Shown here one piece after another: positions 9,574 to 18,080 of a stretch of 47,778 nucleotides of DNA; position 1 is the first letter of the stretch, and the number at the start of each line of letters is the position of its first letter. The position numbers and the translations under genes were made by a program. The stretch is taken from NCBI GenBank assembly GCA_021647205.1, contig JAKIVD010000028.1, positions 1-47,778 on the forward strand, read 5' to 3'. The stretch comes from Bacteroidales bacterium. GTDB lineage: Bacteria; Bacteroidota; Bacteroidia; Bacteroidales; F082. Below the pieces are notes generated by a model that ran no database searches, had not been told where the DNA came from, and saw only the letters and a list, made by a program, of their open reading frames with translations.

Positions 9574-10509
9574 ATGCTAAGCAAACTAAAGCGGACCTTA
9601 CAATCCTTTTTTATACTGAACAAAAGAGAGCAAAGAGGGAGTCTTGTCCTGCTTGTTCTGATACTGCTGGCCATAATAATTTATTACAGCCTTCCCTCTC
9701 TTGTTCGGCCGGAAAACAGCACTTTTAAAAAATTTAAACAACAGATATCCGACTTCAGCAGTGCACAACAGCAAATCCGCGATTCCATTTACATCGAAAG
9801 CTTACAAAACACCGGTAAACTTGACAGCAACCTGGCCAGCCAAAAAATAAAGCCCTTCCCGTTTGACCCCAATAATTTAGCATCTGAAAAATGGAAGTCC
9901 CTGGGCCTGACTGCCAAGCAGATTAGGACCATTAAGAATTATGAGGCCAAAGGGGGGCGGTTTCGCAAAAAGGAAGACCTGAAAAAAATATACGGTATTT
10001 CAGAAAATGAATACAAACTGCTTGCGCCCTTTATCCGCATCCCATCCGGCAATGCTGCAAAAAAAACAGAAAACGGGGAAAATGAAAAAATCCGGACCAC
10101 CACTTTTACTGCTATCGAAATCAACACAGCAGACTCTTTTTCGCTTGTCGGGAATTTGAAGCTCGCGCCATGGCTGGCAGCACGGACAATAAAGTACCGT
10201 GAACTGCTGGGTGGTTTTTATCGAAAAGGGCAATTGTCAGAAGTGTACGGTTTCGACAGTGGTTTACTGGAACAAAGAAGCCGGGCAATAATGGTGGACA
10301 CCGCTTTCGTCCGCAAGTTGGACATCAACAGGGCCGGCTTCAAACAGCTGGTGCGCCACCCTTATATCAGCTACGAACTCACCAAATACATCGTAAACAC
10401 GCGCCAGGCAAACGGTGGTTTTAACTCGGTACAGGAATTGAAAGGGTCGCCTCTGGTTTCCGAACCGCTCTTTGGCAAGCTCAGACCGTATTTAAAGGCA
10501 GGGAAGTAG
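9574..10509 (+). CDS. Membrane-anchored helix-hairpin-helix (ComEA-like) protein
   Basis: 311 residues from ATG 9574; an in-frame TTG nine bases earlier is a weaker start. A basic N-terminus is followed by one transmembrane helix at about residues 22-40 (SLVLLVLILLAIIIYYSL). Three helix-hairpin-helix units follow, each built like the ComEA DNA-binding module: about 95-150 (LGLTAKQIRTIKNYEAKGG), about 185-240 (APWLAARTIKYRELLGG) and about 250-305 (LDINRAGFKQLVRHPYISY). ComEA binds incoming DNA at the membrane during transformation; many Bacteroidota carry such HhH proteins with no proven competence role. It is a single gene next to the restriction island, and no com genes are nearby. Confidence 0.85.
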   Translation: MLSKLKRTLQSFFILNKREQRGSLVLLVLILLAIIIYYSLPSLVRPENSTFKKFKQQISDFSSAQQQIRDSIYIESLQNTGKLDSNLASQKIKPFPFDPNNLASEKWKSLGLTAKQIRTIKNYEAKGGRFRKKEDLKKIYGISENEYKLLAPFIRIPSGNAAKKTENGENEKIRTTTFTAIEINTADSFSLVGNLKLAPWLAARTIKYRELLGGFYRKGQLSEVYGFDSGLLEQRSRAIMVDTAFVRKLDINRAGFKQLVRHPYISYELTKYIVNTRQANGGFNSVQELKGSPLVSEPLFGKLRPYLKAGK

Positions 10510-10781
10510 GAAATTGCGGGTTTTGTTCTTTTTCCGCAGGTTGCGGTGTCGCCCTGTTTTGGCCAAAATGGAGACAGAAGACATCGGGGTACGATATCGG
10601 GTAGTTGTGCTCCATGCTGAAAAGCCACCGCACGGTCAAGCACATTTGCTGCTCCGTGCCTCCACAGCAAAAGAGCTTGCCCTTTTGCCAACGCTGACCG
10701 ACAAAATTTTGAACGGTATTTATATTGTTTTTCAAGATAATAAATATAGTTACTATCTTGCCGACTTAAATTTATGCGGAT
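10510..10781. other. Gene-free spacer before the restriction-modification island
   Basis: No credible gene. It contains TCAAGCACATTT (10636-10647) and GCCAACGCT (10687-10695), both of which recur in the spacer on the far side of the island (17704-17715 and 17691-17699). The last ~50 nt hold an inverted repeat that may be an operator for the xre gene. This looks like the left junction of an acquired block, which is an inference. Confidence 0.5.
10733..10760. promoter_or_regulatory. Candidate operator: inverted repeat CAAGATA-N14-TATCTTG upstream of xre
   Basis: Perfect 7-bp arms at 10733-10739 and 10754-10760 with an A/T-rich 14-nt spacer, 21 nt before the start of the XRE regulator gene. Position and symmetry fit an autoregulatory site for a small HTH protein controlling a restriction operon. 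No experimental or comparative support is available here. Confidence 0.35.
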
Positions 10782-10979
10782 ATGAACCGAATAAAAGAGG
10801 TACTTGAAGAAAAAGGAATTAAACAGAAATGGTTGGCTGAACAACTTGGGAAAAGTTATAACATGGTCAATGGCTATGTGAAAAACAGACAACAACCAAG
10901 ATTGGAAGTTCTTTATAAAATCGCTAAAATATTAGACGTTAATCCAAAAGACTTATTGAAAGAAGATTTGAATGACTAA
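10782..10979 (+). CDS. Small XRE-family HTH regulator of the type I R-M operon
   Basis: 65 residues that are almost entirely one Cro/CI-type helix-turn-helix (KQKWLAEQLGKSYNMVNGYV at about 14-33, then RQQPRLEVLYKIAKILDVNP). Its 3' end overlaps hsdR by 8 nt, so the two are co-translated. In Bacteroidota, small HTH genes commonly precede type I systems and act like controller proteins that time restriction after methylation; that role is inferred here. The inverted repeat at 10733-10760 is a plausible binding site. Confidence 0.85.
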   Translation: MNRIKEVLEEKGIKQKWLAEQLGKSYNMVNGYVKNRQQPRLEVLYKIAKILDVNPKDLLKEDLND

Positions 10980-13900
10980 AGAATATCAAATAGAAGAAAA
11001 CCTGATTAAGCAGCTCAAAGAGTTGAAATATATCCATCGACCTGATATTATCGACCGAAAAACACTTGAGCAGAATTTCAAAGCTAAATTTGAAGCGCTA
11101 AACCGTGTGCGTCTTTCAGAAAGTGAGTTTTTGCGTTTGCGTGAGGAAATCATCAATCCTGATGTTTTCGCGGCTTCAAAACTGTTGCGTGAAAGACAAT
11201 ATTTTCAACGGGAAGACGGAACGCCTTTACATTACACATTGGTAAATATCAAAGATTGGTGTAAAAATGAGTATGAAGTCATCAATCAGTTACGCATCAA
11301 TACAGAAAACAGCAACCAACGCTACGACATCATTCTGCTGATTAACGGTTTGCCGGTGGTTCAGATTGAGTTGAAAAGACTTGACATTTCACCTCGTAAA
11401 GCCATGCAGCAGATTGTAGATTACAAAAATGAACCGGGCAACGGCTATGGAAATACATTGATGTGTTTCATGCAGTTGTTTATTGTGAGTAACCGTTCCA
11501 ATACCTATTATTTTGCCAATAACAAAAACCAACATTTTGCTTTTAATGCAGATGAACAGTTTTTACCAATTTACCAACTGGCTGACGAAAGCAATAAAAA
11601 AATCACACATCTTGAATTATTTACTGAAAAATTCCTGAGCAAGTGTACGCTTGGTGAAATGATCAGTAAATATATGGTGTTGGTGGAAAGCGAACAGAAA
11701 TTGATGGTGATGCGGCCTTATCAGGTTTATGCGGTAAAAGCCATTGTGGACTGCATCCGGCAAAACAGAGGAAACGGATATATCTGGCACACTACAGGAA
11801 GTGGTAAAACACTAACTTCTTTCAAAGCATCTACCCTGTTGAAAGACAATCCTGATATTGAAAAATGTTTGTTTGTGGTGGACCGCAAAGACCTTGACCG
11901 CCAAACCCGTGAGGAGTTCAATAAATTTCAGGAAGGCAGTGTGGAAGAAAATACCAATACCGAAACTTTGGTAAGGCGAATGCTTTCTACCGACTATGCC
12001 GATAAAGTAATTGTAACCACTATCCAGAAACTGGGTTTGGCTTTAGATGAAAACAGTAAACGAAACAAACAAAAGGCCAACAAAGGCATTCAAACTTTTA
12101 AAGACCGGTTGGAACCACTCAAAGACAAACGGGTAGTTTTCATTTTTGATGAGTGCCACCGTTCGCAGTTTGGCGAGAACCACAAAGCGATAAAAGAGTT
12201 CTTTCCGAATGCCCAGCTTTTCGGTTTTACAGGTACACCTATTTTTGAAGAAAATGCCAACTACAAAATCCGTGAAGACCAATACGAAACGTACAAGACC
12301 ACCGAAGCCATCTTTGAAAAGCAGTTGCACGCATATACCATTACCCATGCCATAGACGATAAGAATGTGCTGCGTTTTCATATCGATTATTTTAAAGGCA
12401 AAGGCAAGCAAAATCCAAAACCCGGAGAAGCCCTTGCTCAGCAAGCAGTAGCAGATGCGATAATTGAGAAACACGATGCAGCCACAAATCATCGTAAATT
12501 CAATGCGCTGTTTGCTACATCTTCTATTAACAATGCCATTAAATATTATCGTCTTTTCAAAGGAATACAGCAAAAAAAGTCTGCGGGGAACCCTGAATAC
12601 GAGCCGCTCAATATTGCTTGTGTTTTTTCACCGCCTGCACAGCTAATTGCAAAAAATGGCGACCAACAAAGCCAGAAAAATGCGGCAGACATCAAACAAC
12701 TTCAGGAAGATTTAACTCAGGAAAAAGAAGACAACAAACAAAATCCTGAAGAAAAGAAAGAAGCATTAATAGAAATTATTGCCGACTTCAATCAGCAGTA
12801 TGGTACAAATCATTCCTTCAATGAATTTGACAAATATTATCAGGATATTCAATCACGCATTAAAGACCAGAAATACAGCAACAAGGACTATCCACATAAA
12901 AACAAGATTGACATTTGCATAGTAGTGGATATGCTGCTCACAGGTTTCGACTCCAAATACCTGAATACTTTGTATGTGGACAAAAACCTGAAATACCATG
13001 GTTTGATACAGGCGCTTTCACGTACCAACCGGATTCTGAACGACACAAAACCTTACGGAAATATTTTGGATTTCCGTTCCCAACAGGATGCCGTAAACCA
13101 GGCAATAACGCTTTTCTCAGGTGAGGACAGCGGCAAAGCCAAAGAAATCTGGATGGTTGACCCTGCTCCGGTGGTCATTGACCAATACCAAAAAGCAGTG
13201 GAAGCGCTGGGCGTGTTTATGCAAGAGCACAATTTGGCGAACGAACCACAGGAGGTGTATAATCTGCGTGGTGATGCCGCAAAGGTTGCTTTTGTAAAGA
13301 ACTTTAAGGAAGTACAGCGATTGAAAACGCAGCTTGACCAATACACCGGTTTAGACGAAAAGCAGCAGGAGAAGATTGAACACATCTTGCCAAAAGATAC
13401 CTTGCAAGCGTTCAGGAGTTCGTACATAGAAACCGCCAAACAACTGCGGGAAATTCAGCAAAAAGAAGGCGATAATGCACCGGAGGATATCCAGCAACTG
13501 GATTTTGAATTTGTACTCTTTGCCTCTGCGGTGATTGATTACGATTACATTATGAACCTGATTGCCGACAGTACACAGCAAAAACCCGCCAAACAAAAGA
13601 TGACCAAGGCACAGGTGATTAGTTTGCTCAAATCCAACTCAAATTTAATGGATGAGGAAGAAGATTTGACGGACTACATCAACAGCCTTGATTGGAACAG
13701 CGGAAAAGATGTTGACAGCTTGCGTACCGGTTACGAAACTTTTAAGGTGGAAAAATACAACAAAGAAATGGCAGCCATTGCCAACAAACACGGCTTAAAA
13801 ACAGCAGACCTGAAAAATTTTGCAGAAAACATTATGAACCGGATGATTTTTGACGGGGAAAAACTAACAGACCTGATGGAACCCCTGGAATTGGGCTGGA

Positions 13901-14004
13901 AACAGCGCAGCAAAGCGGAAACCGCCTTAATGGACGACCTGGTTCCGCAGTTGAAGAAGCTGGCACAAGGCAGAGAGATTAGCGGATTGGCAGCTTATGA
14001 GTAA
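10972..14004 (+). CDS. hsdR: Type I restriction enzyme, R (endonuclease/translocase) subunit
   Basis: 1010 residues, normal for HsdR. The N-terminal nuclease has D119 and E133-L-K135 (RYDII ... VVQIELKR). The SF2 translocase carries Walker A TTGSGKT at 274-280, DECH at 393-396 and GFTGTP at 418-423. A helical C-terminal region (about 780-1010) probably docks on the methylase. With HsdS and HsdM it would cut unmodified DNA after ATP-driven translocation. It overlaps the xre gene by 8 nt. The stop codon abuts the left arm of the inverted-repeat element that begins at about 14005. The motifs are intact, so the gene appears functional. Confidence 0.96.
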   Translation: MTKEYQIEENLIKQLKELKYIHRPDIIDRKTLEQNFKAKFEALNRVRLSESEFLRLREEIINPDVFAASKLLRERQYFQREDGTPLHYTLVNIKDWCKNEYEVINQLRINTENSNQRYDIILLINGLPVVQIELKRLDISPRKAMQQIVDYKNEPGNGYGNTLMCFMQLFIVSNRSNTYYFANNKNQHFAFNADEQFLPIYQLADESNKKITHLELFTEKFLSKCTLGEMISKYMVLVESEQKLMVMRPYQVYAVKAIVDCIRQNRGNGYIWHTTGSGKTLTSFKASTLLKDNPDIEKCLFVVDRKDLDRQTREEFNKFQEGSVEENTNTETLVRRMLSTDYADKVIVTTIQKLGLALDENSKRNKQKANKGIQTFKDRLEPLKDKRVVFIFDECHRSQFGENHKAIKEFFPNAQLFGFTGTPIFEENANYKIREDQYETYKTTEAIFEKQLHAYTITHAIDDKNVLRFHIDYFKGKGKQNPKPGEALAQQAVADAIIEKHDAATNHRKFNALFATSSINNAIKYYRLFKGIQQKKSAGNPEYEPLNIACVFSPPAQLIAKNGDQQSQKNAADIKQLQEDLTQEKEDNKQNPEEKKEALIEIIADFNQQYGTNHSFNEFDKYYQDIQSRIKDQKYSNKDYPHKNKIDICIVVDMLLTGFDSKYLNTLYVDKNLKYHGLIQALSRTNRILNDTKPYGNILDFRSQQDAVNQAITLFSGEDSGKAKEIWMVDPAPVVIDQYQKAVEALGVFMQEHNLANEPQEVYNLRGDAAKVAFVKNFKEVQRLKTQLDQYTGLDEKQQEKIEHILPKDTLQAFRSSYIETAKQLREIQQKEGDNAPEDIQQLDFEFVLFASAVIDYDYIMNLIADSTQQKPAKQKMTKAQVISLLKSNSNLMDEEEDLTDYINSLDWNSGKDVDSLRTGYETFKVEKYNKEMAAIANKHGLKTADLKNFAENIMNRMIFDGEKLTDLMEPLELGWKQRSKAETALMDDLVPQLKKLAQGREISGLAAYE

Positions 14005-14608
14005 ATTGTCGGAACCAGGATTTGCAAGATGATGGGATGAACAGGATATTGAGATGAACGGGATGTTTAAATAGAAAAATATGAATTTGGATGAACTAAC
14101 CTATAAAATAAACGGATGTGCCATGAAAGTGCACAATACCCTGGGCAATGGGTTTCAGGAAGTGATTTATCAAAGATGTCTGGCCATAGAACTGAAAAGG
14201 GCAGGAATCTCATTTGCCAGAGAACAGGAACATACCATTTACTACGAAGGAATAGACGTTGGAACAAGAAGAGCGGATTTTGTAGTGGAAGATGCGGTTA
14301 TCGTGGAATTAAAAGCACTCATCAATTTGGAAGACGTGCATTTGGCACAGGCAAAAAACTATGTAGTGGCCTACGACAAGCCCGTTGGCCTGCTCATCAA
14401 TTTCGGCAGCAAAAGTTTGCAGTTCAAAAAAATATACAACCCCAAATACAGTCAGAAACAAGATGCGCAGGATGAAGGCATGAACAGGATATTTAAATAA
14501 AAGAAAAAAACAATGACACAAAATATCAGCACAGGCACTACAAAAAGCAAAGGCACAAAAACCAACAATCAAGCAATCCTTAAATCAAGAAAATCCTGAT
14601 TCAGACAA
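14005..14608 (+). repeat. Inverted-repeat-bounded element, copy 1 (carries the GxxExxY gene)
   Basis: The left arm starts right after the hsdR stop (ATTGTCGGAACCAGGATT, 14005-14022). The right arm ends one base before the hsdS ATG (AAAATCCTGATTCAGACAA, 14590-14608). Read on the opposite strand, the right arm (TTGTCTGAATCAGGATTTT) is an imperfect inverted copy of the left. Within it, the GxxExxY gene lies between two 26-nt direct repeats (14025-14050 and 14468-14493; 23 of 26 identical). A second copy without the gene is at 15845-16032. No transposase is present; mobility is inferred. Confidence 0.7.
14081..14500 (+). CDS. GxxExxY protein (PD-(D/E)XK nuclease-like)
   Basis: 139 residues. The family name motif is G24-F-Q-E27-V-I-Y30. 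A PD-(D/E)XK-type site is visible: D66 (RRADFV) and E76-L-K78 (VIVELKA). The family is common in Bacteroidota and other environmental bacteria; its biochemical role is not established, though the fold suggests a nuclease. It sits between hsdR and hsdS, an unusual insertion into an R-M operon. Its last ~12 residues (DAQDEGMNRIFK) and stop codon are encoded by one copy of the 26-nt direct repeat, so the C-terminus is repeat-derived. Whether it works with the restriction system or is only a passenger is unknown. Confidence 0.88.
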   Translation: MNLDELTYKINGCAMKVHNTLGNGFQEVIYQRCLAIELKRAGISFAREQEHTIYYEGIDVGTRRADFVVEDAVIVELKALINLEDVHLAQAKNYVVAYDKPVGLLINFGSKSLQFKKIYNPKYSQKQDAQDEGMNRIFK

Positions 14609-15853
14609 ATGAGTAAACAAAAAAATATATTAATACCCGAATTGCGCTTTCCGGAGTTTAAGGATGATGGGGAGTGGGTGGAAAAACAGCTCAGTGAAGT
14701 TTGCGATATTACAAATGGAAAAGCTAATGCACAAGACCACATAGAAGAAGGTCAATATCCTTTGTTTGACCGTTCGGAGGTAATAAAGGCATCAAACGAG
14801 TATATTTTCAATTGTGAAGCAGTAATAATCCCTGGAGAAGGAATGCGCTTCATTCCAAAATATTATGAAGGAAAATTCAACCTTCATCAAAGGGCATACG
14901 CTTTAAAGGATTTTGCTTGCGATGGTCAGTTTGTCTTTTATTCAATGCTTCATAGAAGTAGGTTGTTGTCACAAAAGGCTGTCCAATCTACTGTTCTTTC
15001 ATTAAGGTTACCAATACTTCAAAACTTTCCCATTGAAATTCCAGAAAAATCAAAAGAACAACAAAAAATCGCCTCCTGCCTTTCCTCTCTCGATGAGCTG
15101 ATAGCCGCCCACAACAACAAACTGCAAGCCCTCAAAACCCACAAAAAAGGGCTGATGCAAAACCTCTTTCCGCAAGAAGGCGAAAAAGTGCCTAAGTACC
15201 GCTTTCCGGAGTTTAAGGAGGATGGGGAGTGGGTTTTTGAACCATTAAGCAATGTTTATTCTTTTCTTGTTACCAATTCATTTTCAAGGGCAAAATTGAA
15301 CTATAAAAATGGATATGTGAAAAATATACATTATGGAGATATTCATACCAAATTTTCAGTGCAATTCGATATCACAAAAGAAGAAGTACCATATGTAAAC
15401 CCAAACATTTCTCTCGAAAAAATAAAAAATGAGAATTATTGTAAAGTTGGAGATATTGTGTTTGCAGATGCATCAGAAGACTTAGATGATGTTGGGAAAA
15501 GCATTGAAATAGTCAACTTGAATAAAGAAAAATTGTTGGCAGGTTTACATACATTATTGGCAAGACAGATTGAATTTAAGCTATCTATTGGATTTGGCAG
15601 TTATTTATTTAAGTCTGAGATTATAAGAAAACAAATTAAAAGAGAAGCTCAAGGAGCAAAAGTTTTAGGAATTTCAGGAACAAGACTTTCAAATATTACA
15701 ATCTATTATCCTACAAACAAAAAAGAACAAAAAAAAATCGCTTCCTGTCTTTCATCATTGGATGAAATCATCACCGCACAGGCGGAGAAAACAGCACAAT
15801 TGCAATGGCATAAAAAGGGCTTGATGCAGGGGCTGTTTCCGAAAATTGTCTGA
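14609..15853 (+). CDS. hsdS: Type I restriction enzyme, S (specificity) subunit
   Basis: 414 residues with the usual two-fold layout. TRD1 (about 20-150) is followed by a conserved helix (KIASCLSSLDELIAAHNNKL ... HKKGLMQNLFP). TRD2 (about 210-365) is followed by the second helix (KIASCLSSLDEIITAQAEKT ... HKKGLMQGLFP). The two helices set TRD spacing and bind HsdM; the TRDs read the two halves of the target. The ATG is immediately after the right arm of element copy 1. The last two codons and the TGA stop (ATT GTC TGA at 15845-15853) belong to the left arm of element copy 2. The gene therefore fits between the two elements like a cassette. Confidence 0.95.
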   Translation: MSKQKNILIPELRFPEFKDDGEWVEKQLSEVCDITNGKANAQDHIEEGQYPLFDRSEVIKASNEYIFNCEAVIIPGEGMRFIPKYYEGKFNLHQRAYALKDFACDGQFVFYSMLHRSRLLSQKAVQSTVLSLRLPILQNFPIEIPEKSKEQQKIASCLSSLDELIAAHNNKLQALKTHKKGLMQNLFPQEGEKVPKYRFPEFKEDGEWVFEPLSNVYSFLVTNSFSRAKLNYKNGYVKNIHYGDIHTKFSVQFDITKEEVPYVNPNISLEKIKNENYCKVGDIVFADASEDLDDVGKSIEIVNLNKEKLLAGLHTLLARQIEFKLSIGFGSYLFKSEIIRKQIKREAQGAKVLGISGTRLSNITIYYPTNKKEQKKIASCLSSLDEIITAQAEKTAQLQWHKKGLMQGLFPKIV

Positions 15854-16032
15854 ACCAGGATTCTCAGGATGACAGGATGAACAGGATTGAAATAAGAAAG
15901 AACGATAGAAAATGAAAGCACACACTGAAATACCGGCAAAAGCACAAAAAAACCGTAGGTATAAAAACAATAACCAAGAAACACAAAAATCAAGAAATCC
16001 TAAAATCCCGAAAATCCTGATTCAGACAAATG
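15845..16032 (+). repeat. Inverted-repeat-bounded element, copy 2 (no gene)
   Basis: The left arm ATTGTCTGAACCAGGATT (15845-15862) matches copy 1 at about 37 of 46 positions over 15845-15890. The right arm (about 15988-16030) is inverted relative to the left. From 16010 to 16046 the sequence is identical for 37 nt to 14589-14625, which includes the hsdS ATG and its first codons; here that ATG (16030) leads nowhere useful. The interior resembles the 14500-14590 part of copy 1 (GGCAAAAGCACAAAAA-like). A 41-codon frame at 15912-16037 is made largely of repeat sequence and is not called as a gene. Confidence 0.7.
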
Positions 16033-16048
16033 AGTAAACAAAAAAAAC

Positions 16049-17677
16049 ATGACACAAAAAGACCAACAACAACTCGGAAAAACCCTTTGGGCAATAGCAG
16101 ATGAACTGCGGGGCGCCATGAATGCGGACGATTTTCGCGATTATATGCTTTCGTTCCTCTTCCTCCGGTATTTATCTGCCAATTATGAACAATCTGCAAA
16201 AAAAGAACTGGGCAGGGATTACCCGGACAACACCCCTTCGGATGTGATGGCTGAACTCAAGGTGAGCACACCTTTGGAAATCTGGTACAAAGAAAATCCG
16301 GATGATGTGGTGGAATTTGAAAAACAAATGCGGAGAAAAGTGCATTATGTGGTGAAACCGGAATTTTTGTGGAACACCATCACCGAGCTTGCCCGCACCC
16401 AGGATGGGGAATTGCTTGAAACATTGGACAAAGGTTTTAAATACATCGAAAACGAGTCGTTTGACAATTCTTTCCAGGGCTTGTTTTCGGAAATAAACCT
16501 GAACTCTGAAAAACTTGGAAAAACACCCACCGACAGAAATAAAAAACTCTGCATCATCATCCAAAAAATTGCGGAAGGTATTGCTGATTTTTCAACCGAC
16601 ACCGATACACTTGGGGATGCCTATGAATATTTGATTGGTCAGTTTGCCGCAGGTTCGGGCAAAAAAGCAGGCGAGTTCTATACGCCCCAGCAAATTTCCA
16701 CTATCCTCTCGGAAATTGTCACATTGGACAGTCAGGACCCAGGCACAGGAAAGAAAAGCAAACTGAATAAAGTGATGGATTTTGCCTGTGGTTCGGGTTC
16801 CTTGTTATTGAATGTGAGGAAGCGGGTAAAAGAAAGCGGTGGCAGTATTGGAAAAATTTTCGGGCAGGAAAAGAACATTACCACTTACAACCTTGCCCGC
16901 ATGAACATGCTGCTGCACGGCATGAAAGATACCGAGTTTGAGATATTCCACGGAGATACTTTGCTCAACCAATGGGATATGCTCAATGAAATGAATCCGG
17001 CAAAAAAAATGGAATTTGATGCCGTTGTTGCCAATCCGCCTTTCAGTTTAAGGTGGGAGCCAAACGATACTTTAGCGGAAGATTTCCGTTTCAAAAGTTA
17101 TGGCCTTGCCCCAAAATCAGCAGCCGATTTTGCCTTCCTGTTACACGGTTTTCATTATTTGGGAACAGAAGGAACCATGGCAATCATATTACCTCACGGG
17201 GTTCTGTTCCGGGGAGGTGCTGAAGAACGAATCCGGACCAAACTGTTAAAAGACAACAATATTGACACCGTAATCGGCTTACCTTCCAAATTATTCTATT
17301 CTACGGGAATTCCCGTTTGTATTCTTGTGCTAAAAAAATGTAAAAAGGAAGATGATGTTTTGTTCATTAATGCCAGTGAACATTATGATAATGGAAAACG
17401 CCAAAACACTTTGGGTGAAAAACATATCAAATCCATTGTGGAAACTTACAAATACCGAAAAGAAACAGCGCGTTATTCCCGTAAAGTTTCCATGGATGAA
17501 ATTGAAAAGAACGGTTATAACCTGAACATTTCGAGATATGTGAGTACAGCAGAAGATGAAGTTCTAATTGACTTAAATGAGGTAAATGAAAAATTAACTT
17601 CTATTAATGAGCGCATTGAAAAGAAGACGAAGGAACACAACAGGTTTTTGAAAGAATTGGGGTTAAAAACAATATAA
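16049..17677 (+). CDS. hsdM: Type I restriction enzyme, M (N6-adenine methyltransferase) subunit
   Basis: 542 residues, normal for HsdM. An N-terminal helical domain (about 1-150) is followed by the methyltransferase core with SAM motif I DFACGSGSLL at 244-253 and the catalytic NPPF at 329-332. It modifies adenines in the target chosen by HsdS and is required for restriction by HsdR. ATG 16049 is 17 nt after a decoy ATG at 16030 that belongs to the duplicated hsdS start; the decoy is in another frame. The order R-S-M is less usual than M-S-R or R-M-S. There is no obvious terminator after the stop. Confidence 0.96.
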   Translation: MTQKDQQQLGKTLWAIADELRGAMNADDFRDYMLSFLFLRYLSANYEQSAKKELGRDYPDNTPSDVMAELKVSTPLEIWYKENPDDVVEFEKQMRRKVHYVVKPEFLWNTITELARTQDGELLETLDKGFKYIENESFDNSFQGLFSEINLNSEKLGKTPTDRNKKLCIIIQKIAEGIADFSTDTDTLGDAYEYLIGQFAAGSGKKAGEFYTPQQISTILSEIVTLDSQDPGTGKKSKLNKVMDFACGSGSLLLNVRKRVKESGGSIGKIFGQEKNITTYNLARMNMLLHGMKDTEFEIFHGDTLLNQWDMLNEMNPAKKMEFDAVVANPPFSLRWEPNDTLAEDFRFKSYGLAPKSAADFAFLLHGFHYLGTEGTMAIILPHGVLFRGGAEERIRTKLLKDNNIDTVIGLPSKLFYSTGIPVCILVLKKCKKEDDVLFINASEHYDNGKRQNTLGEKHIKSIVETYKYRKETARYSRKVSMDEIEKNGYNLNISRYVSTAEDEVLIDLNEVNEKLTSINERIEKKTKEHNRFLKELGLKTI

Positions 17678-18080
17678 AAACAAGACCAGTGCCAACGCTA
17701 AGTTCAAGCACATTTCAATTACTCACTATATTTAATTGTCGATGGTGTTCGTGGACCTAAAGGTTTCTCATCCCTGCGGTTTCATGATGCCTCAGCGGCA
17801 GGTTTTTTAGCCACAAACCAGCCCGGCAGGCAGGCGGGGACCAAAGAAACACGAAGGCAATATTTGGCAAGTTTCCATAAACGGGGCAGATAAATAATTT
17901 ATTTTAAGTCGAACTCAGCCTGATAACTAATTTTAAGAAAGCACTTTTCCCAACAGCAAACCATAGCCCGTAGGCGGCTCGCAGCTACCAGGAAAAATGC
18001 TTCGTAAAATGAACATAAAAGTAATCAACAAAAAACTCAACAATTCTAATTAAATTTGCTGCCTTATTTGAAAAAAGAAA
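17678..18080. other. Gene-free spacer between hsdM and yidC
   Basis: No credible gene or RNA. The first 40 nt carry GCCAACGCT (17691-17699) and TCAAGCACATTT (17704-17715), which also occur in the spacer left of the island. A GC-rich patch (17803-17840, CAGCCCGGCAGGCAGGCGGG) resembles degenerate intergenic debris. The yidC promoter box lies at the end (18051-18058). Confidence 0.5.
18051..18058 (+). promoter_or_regulatory. TAnnTTTG -7 promoter box for yidC
   Basis: TAAATTTG ends 22 nt before ATG 18081. It gives yidC its own promoter after the R-M island. Confidence 0.5.

Noticed and set aside
10514-10807. 97-codon frame between the HhH gene and xre
   Set aside because: It overlaps the xre start and the candidate operator, has an unlikely composition (MRVLFFFRRLRCRPV ...) and no recognisable family.
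14513-14599. 28-residue frame between GxxExxY and hsdS
   Set aside because: Too short, and its end is the element right arm; it appears to be repeat read as protein.
16030-16032. ATG upstream of hsdM
   Set aside because: It is the duplicated hsdS start codon and lies in another frame; ATG 16049 gives the proper HsdM N-terminus.
15912-16037. 41-codon frame in element copy 2
   Set aside because: It is composed mostly of repeat sequence (ends PKIPKILIQTNE) and lacks independent support.
14005-16048. Complete insertion sequence in the R-M island
   Set aside because: No transposase frame exists; only inverted repeats and the GxxExxY gene are present, so it is not called a mobile element.
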